Origin: Reticulitermes lucifugus
Lineage: Eukaryota > Arthropoda > Insecta > Blattodea > Rhinotermitidae
DNA: 22,441 bases
Direction: 5' to 3'
Assembly (NCBI GenBank): GCA_026260175.1
Contig: JAKCWW010000630.1
Coordinates: 71,194 to 93,634, forward strand
The translations under genes and the position numbers were made by a program. Each line of letters starts with the position of its first letter. The stretch's first letter is position 1. Under the pieces are notes generated by a model that ran no database searches, was not told the origin of the DNA, and was given only the letters and a program-made list of their open reading frames with translations. Positions 18,451 through 22,441 of this stretch are shown piece after piece.

Positions 18451-21153
18451 AAAATGTCTGTTGGTGTAATCTTGCTTGTGTCAAGGCCTCCAACGTATAT
18501 GTTAATAAACTGTGAAAGTATCAGGCTACAAAGTTGAAAGACAGCCACAGGCAAGGCAATAGGATTACATTGCTTCGTCATAAAACTGATTCAAAATATC
18601 TGAAGTTATTAAGGATATACACACAGGCGGGCGGGCAAATTATTCTTCTGTTTGCACAGACAGACGCTAAAAACCAACCATCCATATCTATTTTTCATTA
18701 TCACTTCTTATCATTAAGATGATAAAGTTAAATTGTTTGGAATGTTGTGGAGTGCACTGAACTGACCATACGAAAAATCGTACAGCGATGAGGAAGGCTG
18801 TAGGTTAGTGATAAAACGTAGCATTCACGAAAGTGACCGTGAGACAACAAATATTTTTCCTAATGCCTGATTCATATGGAAGTGGCAAAGTTTTTCGTAA
18901 TTCAGGTTCAACTTTAATAGATGGTCTCCTGAAATTACAACAGAATATGAACAGCAAAAAAATGATTGATTGCAGCTTTTTCATTTTGTTAGATTACGGT
19001 TTGAATGAAGAAAGTAAGTTTCAGTTAGGTACGTATTTTATACCCTACAGACAAACCAGATATTAAATCTATAATAAACTGGTTTTGAGTAAAGTAATGT
19101 AGGTATAGATAATTGCCCTCTATAGTGGACCAATACTGCCAAACAGAACGTTTGAGACAAAATTTCTGGTATAAACCCCAACACGAAATTCTTAGACACT
19201 TAAAAGGATAACACTTTATGTTCTGTCCTTGTATAGTTGTACGTACGTAGTTATAAATAAATTTAGCTTAGTGCGTGTTGTTGTTATATTATGTAAAGTG
19301 TCTTAATGTATATGTAGCTGTCTGTACATGATGTTTCTCGTTACTGACTCTCGATACCTTTAAAAATTAATTCTAAAATTCTCTCTTTTTAAATCCTCTA
19401 AGCAATCCTCGAAATAATCCGCAAAACGGATAATCTAACAGTTGGACATATCCACTTAGATAAATTAATTTTGTGAGGGCCTATTAACGATTCAAAGAAC
19501 ATTTAACTTAATTATAAATTTAAAAGTTTCCATCGGCTATATATTAGGTTTCCCGCCTAGCTAGGAATTACCAGCATTACATTTTTCCAGTTCTCTCAAG
19601 TTTATGTAAACATTTAAACGTTTCAGTTTCTCCCAAAGTGGGGTATTAATAAGACAGCCTTTCCCCGATTCTTCTTTATAGAGGAAGCAAAGTGTGTTCT
19701 CTCTCAGGTACGGACCGAATACTTCATACAAAATATGGAGTAGTTTTATGTTTTAAAGGGTTGATTGACTGTTCTGATGTGAAACATTCTTTTGATAAAT
19801 AAATAACTAGCGATGCATACCAAACCTGCGACTGTGCAGGAGCAGTGTACTAAACTGCACAGTCAGATTTGGACTGGAAAGTTTAATAGCTAATATTTAG
19901 GCGAGGATTATGACGAAAATATTTAACGAACAAATTTCTATGCATTTAAAAACACATTGCCACAGAGAAGAATATATTAATGTGTTGTACATTGTAATGG
20001 TTTTAATAACACCTTGTTAAATCAATACTGTATACTGAAATCGTCTTCAGCAACGTAACAAAACAAAATGTGAATCAGACAGAAACTTAACAGGAAAAGA
20101 TGAAATGAATTAAGCACCTGCAACAATAGTGAGAACAGCGTCAGTATTATTAAACTGTCCCCGATAACACAAGCAAAACGTTTCATATATAGATACATAA
20201 ACAAATTGTGACATTTGATATCACAGGTCTGAATTTCGAACATCTTCAATAACAATGGCAGCCACTGGATATTTTCCTGACCTAATCCCAACACCTTACA
20301 TCCTCGGAATATCTCCCCTTGAGATGCAAATTAATAAAATCCTACCATTTCTTATCCGCAGAGTCACGTATAAGACAGTTTTCTAACTACGATATTAATG
20401 TCCAATCCGGATGGTACAGAGGGTTCTTTTCTTGAAACAGCCAGCTGGGCGTGGAGCTCAACACCCATGGCCACCTCGTATCAAAGTTTAAGTATACACC
20501 AACTGTTGCCTCCACATATACAAAGGCTGTTACAAAGCCTAATTCCCAGGCACTGTTCGTCAATGTACTTGTGGATATAACACTCTTCGTTAACAGGAAA
20601 CAGCACCTCATTCCTTTGTTACTCGCACAACTTATTACGTTTTATAAATGTTCGCCTGATCTTACCTGAAAATTTGCTGTTAGTATCGTCATTGTCATAT
20701 CCTCTATTGGAATTATATTGCACAGAGATTCACAAAAGAGCTAAGGTCTAACGATTAACGCTCTATCTTTATGGAACAGGGACACAGCATTTACTGCGGC
20801 CAAATGGAAGTGTTTTGTGTCTCCATTTTATAGAGCGGTATCTATAAAATGCTTATTAGTTTCCAAACGTAAATTAGAAATTAAAATTTATAGGCCAGAA
20901 ATTTAATGGTGCCAGTTAGTATAATAACTCCTTGTCGGAACTAGAAGAGATACGTCCTGACAGCATTTAGGCTACTCTGAAAAATTGGCAAGGATATTAA
21001 ACACGGCCATCGTGGTCTATGCAAGCATATTACCCAAGACTATTATCACAAGGTCTGAGGAAAACCACGAAAATTAACAGCTAGGAAAACAGTTTAGCAG
21101 TCGAGAATCAAAAAACGATATCCTCCAAAAGAAAAAGAAAGTGCTAACTGCTT
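18451..21153. other. About 2.7 kb with no recognised gene
   Basis: The ORFs at 18534-18722, 18833-19066, 20022-20294 (-), 20387-20611 (-) and 20451-20669 have no motif I know. One small hairpin is listed separately. Confidence 0.4.
19820..19872. repeat. 53-nt hairpin
   Basis: CCAAACCTGCGACTGTGCAG and CTGCACAGTCAGATTTGG pair over 18 positions with a 2-nt bulge and one C-A mismatch around a 15-nt loop. It is compact and strong in an AT-rich context, but shorter than a typical miRNA precursor. Confidence 0.75.
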
Positions 21154-21167
21154 AAATGCATAATCAT
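21154..21167. repeat. 14-bp imperfect target-site duplication, left
   Basis: AAATGCATAATCAT, matching AAATGCATGCTCAT at 21440-21453 at 12 of 14 positions. Confidence 0.75.
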
Positions 21168-21439
21168 TTTTCTCCCCCCACAATTGCGCAACAGCCCCTA
21201 GGGGGCCAGGGCCTCCACATGATCGAGGCTTCACGATCACACTCATTTAGACACACCACACTCGGTAGGACTCCTCTGGACGAGTGAAAAGCCCGACGCA
21301 GGGACCCCTACCTGACCACAACACACAACACTTACAAGAGACAAATATCCATGCTCCCCCAGCGGGATTCGAATCCACAATCCCAGCAAGCGAGCGGCCG
21401 CAGACCCACGCCTTAGACCGCGCTGCCGTTGAGATCGGC
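21168..21439 (-). mobile_element. SINE-B copy, near full-length, antisense, with TSD
   Basis: The minus strand starts GATCTCAACGGCAGCGCGG, then TCTAAGGCGTGGGTC, which is the tRNA-Leu-like A-box region. The B box is GGATTCGAATCC (plus strand 21365-21376). The body carries GGAGCATGGATATTTGTCTC, GTTGTGTGTTGTGGTCAGG, CCAGAGGAGTCCTACCGAGT and TGTGGTGTGTCTAAA, and the tail is GGGGGGAGAAAAA. The 14-bp imperfect duplication on both sides supports retroposition. The head resembles tRNA-Leu in its '(G)CGGTCTAAGGCG' block, which is an inference from the known tRNA-Leu A box. The minus-strand ORF through here is an artefact. Confidence 0.9.
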
Positions 21440-21453
21440 AAATGCATGCTCAT
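21440..21453. repeat. 14-bp imperfect target-site duplication, right
   Basis: AAATGCATGCTCAT, see 21154-21167. Confidence 0.75.
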
Positions 21454-22168
21454 ATACCTAATGTAATTGAAGGGTAGCTGAATGTGGTAGGTCGTGATAA
21501 AAGCCAAACGTAAAATGTGTAGTGTCATATGACATTAAAATTTCTGGTCTGAAAGTTTTAAGGTTGATAAAGATGATGACTAGCCTATTTCGTCTGGGAA
21601 TGGGAGTGTATGGAAAAAGATATGGGAGTACAATCAGAACACTGTTCAAATATTATACAAACATTTGAAAACTTGTGAGTTTATTGCTTCTGTATTTATT
21701 TGCCACAATGACAAAACAGGCCTCAAGGCAAGCTGTTGCTATAGAAACTCGTGCGCGCTTAAATTCCTGTTCCCCCGAGGTCTTCATACGAGGCTTTCAT
21801 GTGCGTTTCATAAAAATGAAGGCACATACTAGCCGAACTCTGTGGCTACCGGTACATACAATTAATGAGTGGATTTTGTGTGTAATTTTGTGCTACGCGC
21901 ACGAGATATGAATGCTACTGAAAAATGTACAAAAATCGGCAAGTTGAATTCTAAAACTCTGTTTCAGGAAGATCCGCCAACTTAAAAACACGTACAGACC
22001 CCGAGACGGGTAAAAAGGAAATGGATATCTTCCTGTGTAGTGATGTAGAAGTTACGAATAAAAACACTGCAGAAGAAACTAGAGTTACGAACTTTATATT
22101 ACTTACACCATGCACCTCGTCACAACATTCATAACAACCAACAAATGCACTAGATAAAATACATATAT
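21454..22168. other. Unassigned sequence
   Basis: No gene recognised. The 78-codon ORF at 21675-21911 lacks any familiar motif. Confidence 0.4.
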
Positions 22169-22180
22169 AATGTATATTAA

Positions 22181-22227
22181 AACCCCCTACATATGTTTCG
22201 ACAACAAGGTGTCATTCTCAGGGGGTT
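22181..22227 (-). ncRNA. Hammerhead-ribozyme-like motif, left arm
   Basis: Minus strand: stem I AACCCC (22227-22222) pairs with GGGGTT (22186-22181). The core box CTGAGAA is at 22221-22215 (consensus CTGANGA, so the G8 position reads A). Stem II is GACA/TGTC (22213-22210 and 22203-22200), with one unpaired T at 22214. GAAA follows at 22199-22196. A two-pair stem III, AC/GT, encloses the loop ATAT (22196-22189), followed by a GTA cleavage-type triplet ending at 22188. The G8 change and the extra T would be expected to impair cleavage, so this is at best a decayed ribozyme. Confidence 0.4.
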
Positions 22228-22290
22228 CTTAATGTTTGATCTTTTAACCGTTATAACTTGATGTGATGACCTAGTATTTCGTTTGTGATG

Positions 22291-22334
22291 AACCCCTGAG
22301 GATGACACCTTGTTGTTGAAACATATTTTGGGTT
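22291..22334 (+). ncRNA. Hammerhead-ribozyme-like motif, right arm
   Basis: Stem I AACCC (22291-22295) pairs with GGGTT (22330-22334). CTGAGGA (22296-22302) fits the CTGANGA core exactly. Stem II is GACA/TGTT (22304-22307 and 22314-22317, one wobble), with an unpaired T at 22303. GAAA is at 22318-22321. Stem III and the cleavage triplet have decayed: the AC/GT seen in the other arm reads AC/TT, and GTA reads TTT. The damage falls at different places in the two copies, which suggests that their common ancestor fitted the fold better. Confidence 0.4.
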
Positions 22335-22362
22335 TTTAATATACATTAAATGCCGATCCCAG

Positions 22363-22373
22363 TGGCCATACGG
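22363..22373 (+). promoter_or_regulatory. Pol III A box of SINE-B
   Basis: TGGCCATACGG fits TRGYNNANNNGG-type A boxes and lies 43 bp before the B box, suitable for a type 2 internal promoter. Confidence 0.6.
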
Positions 22374-22415
22374 TCTACGGCGTGGGTCTTCGGCCGTTCG
22401 CTTACTAGGATCGTG

Positions 22416-22426
22416 GGTTCGAATCC
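22416..22426 (+). promoter_or_regulatory. Pol III B box of SINE-B
   Basis: GGTTCGAATCC is a perfect match to the tRNA-type B box consensus. Confidence 0.8.
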
Positions 22427-22441
22427 CACCGGGGGCATGGA

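Larger units (their letters stand above)
22169..22347. mobile_element. 179-bp inverted-repeat element with long arms
   Basis: The left arm 22169-22228 and right arm 22290-22347 are inverted copies, about 60 and 58 bp long, differing at a handful of positions and two small indels. They share the terminal AATGTATATTAAAA and the inner CAACAAGGTGTCAT. The 61-bp centre is AT-rich. Each arm holds a hammerhead-like core, listed separately. The arms resemble the 3'-terminal hairpin seen in some Penelope-like retroelements ('CTGA.GATG...GAAAC'), so this may be two element ends joined in inverted orientation. Confidence 0.75.
22351..22441 (+). mobile_element. SINE-B copy, 5' part, cut by window end
   Basis: A complete tRNA-Leu-like head: GATCCCAGTGGCC, A box TGGCCATACGG at 22363-22373, TCTACGGCGTGGGTC, and B box GGTTCGAATCC at 22416-22426, followed by CACCGGGGGCATGGA. 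This is the best-preserved Pol III promoter pair in the window. The body lies beyond 22441. It begins within four bases of the end of the inverted-repeat element. Confidence 0.9.

Noticed and set aside
21247..21528. 93-codon minus-strand ORF with 'KAWVCGRSLAGI'
   Set aside because: It is the translated tRNA-like head and body of SINE-B. The same peptide pattern appears in the 15754-15969 ORF for the same reason.
1..22441. CRISPR array, prophage, operon or bacterial gene cluster
   Set aside because: No regularly spaced repeats, no dense coding and no ribosome-binding-site context. The content is typical of animal repeat-rich DNA.

Overview
The window looks like AT-rich, intron- or intergenic-type DNA from an animal, most likely a polyneopteran insect and plausibly a cockroach or termite. 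That placement is an inference. It rests on the mix of tRNA-derived SINEs, decayed non-LTR retrotransposon 3' ends with microsatellite tails, and small inverted-repeat elements. I found no bacterial-type gene organisation, no intact host protein-coding gene, no convincing host exon set, and no functional tRNA or rRNA gene. Most of the open reading frames present are chance ORFs or ORFs running across transposon fragments.

Layout. 1-1408: nothing recognised apart from two overlapping opposite-strand ORFs of about 148 codons. 1409-1634: 3' end of an RTE-like LINE with a (GAT)n tail. 2172-2462: antisense tRNA-Leu-like SINE (called SINE-B here) with a perfect 12-bp target-site duplication. 3445-4190: RTE-like reverse transcriptase pseudogene whose catalytic residues are mutated. 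4190-8340: about 4 kb with almost nothing recognisable. 8365-10118: two copies of one LINE 3' end in tail-to-tail orientation with an antisense SINE (SINE-A) between them. 10198-11450: 5'-truncated LINE with a restriction-like endonuclease C-terminus, bracketed by (AAT)n runs and carrying a 117-bp palindromic insertion with a 13-bp duplication. 11795-12157: tRNA-like SINE piece, a 140-bp hairpin element and (CTT)n. 13185-13612: two SINEs head-to-head with a 22-bp perfect palindrome near the junction. 14198-15058: palindrome, a diverged repeat and a small inverted-repeat element. 15440-16094: SINE-like fragment and a SINE-B copy with duplication. 17657-18450: tandem 29-bp repeat, then a hAT-like MITE with 8-bp duplication that splits an unidentified ORF. 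18451-21150: nothing recognised except a small hairpin. 21154-21453: SINE-B with duplication. 22169-22441: inverted-repeat element whose two arms each carry a hammerhead-ribozyme-like core, followed directly by another SINE-B that runs off the window.

Nothing here works as a pathway. The biology is a record of nested mobile-element insertion: LINEs that probably supplied retroposition machinery, Pol III-type SINEs that used it, and DNA-transposon MITEs inserted into older coding remnants. The two most interesting items are the inverted pair of hammerhead-like motifs at the right edge, and the R4/Dong-like LINE sitting in a (TAA)n site and later broken by a foldback insertion.
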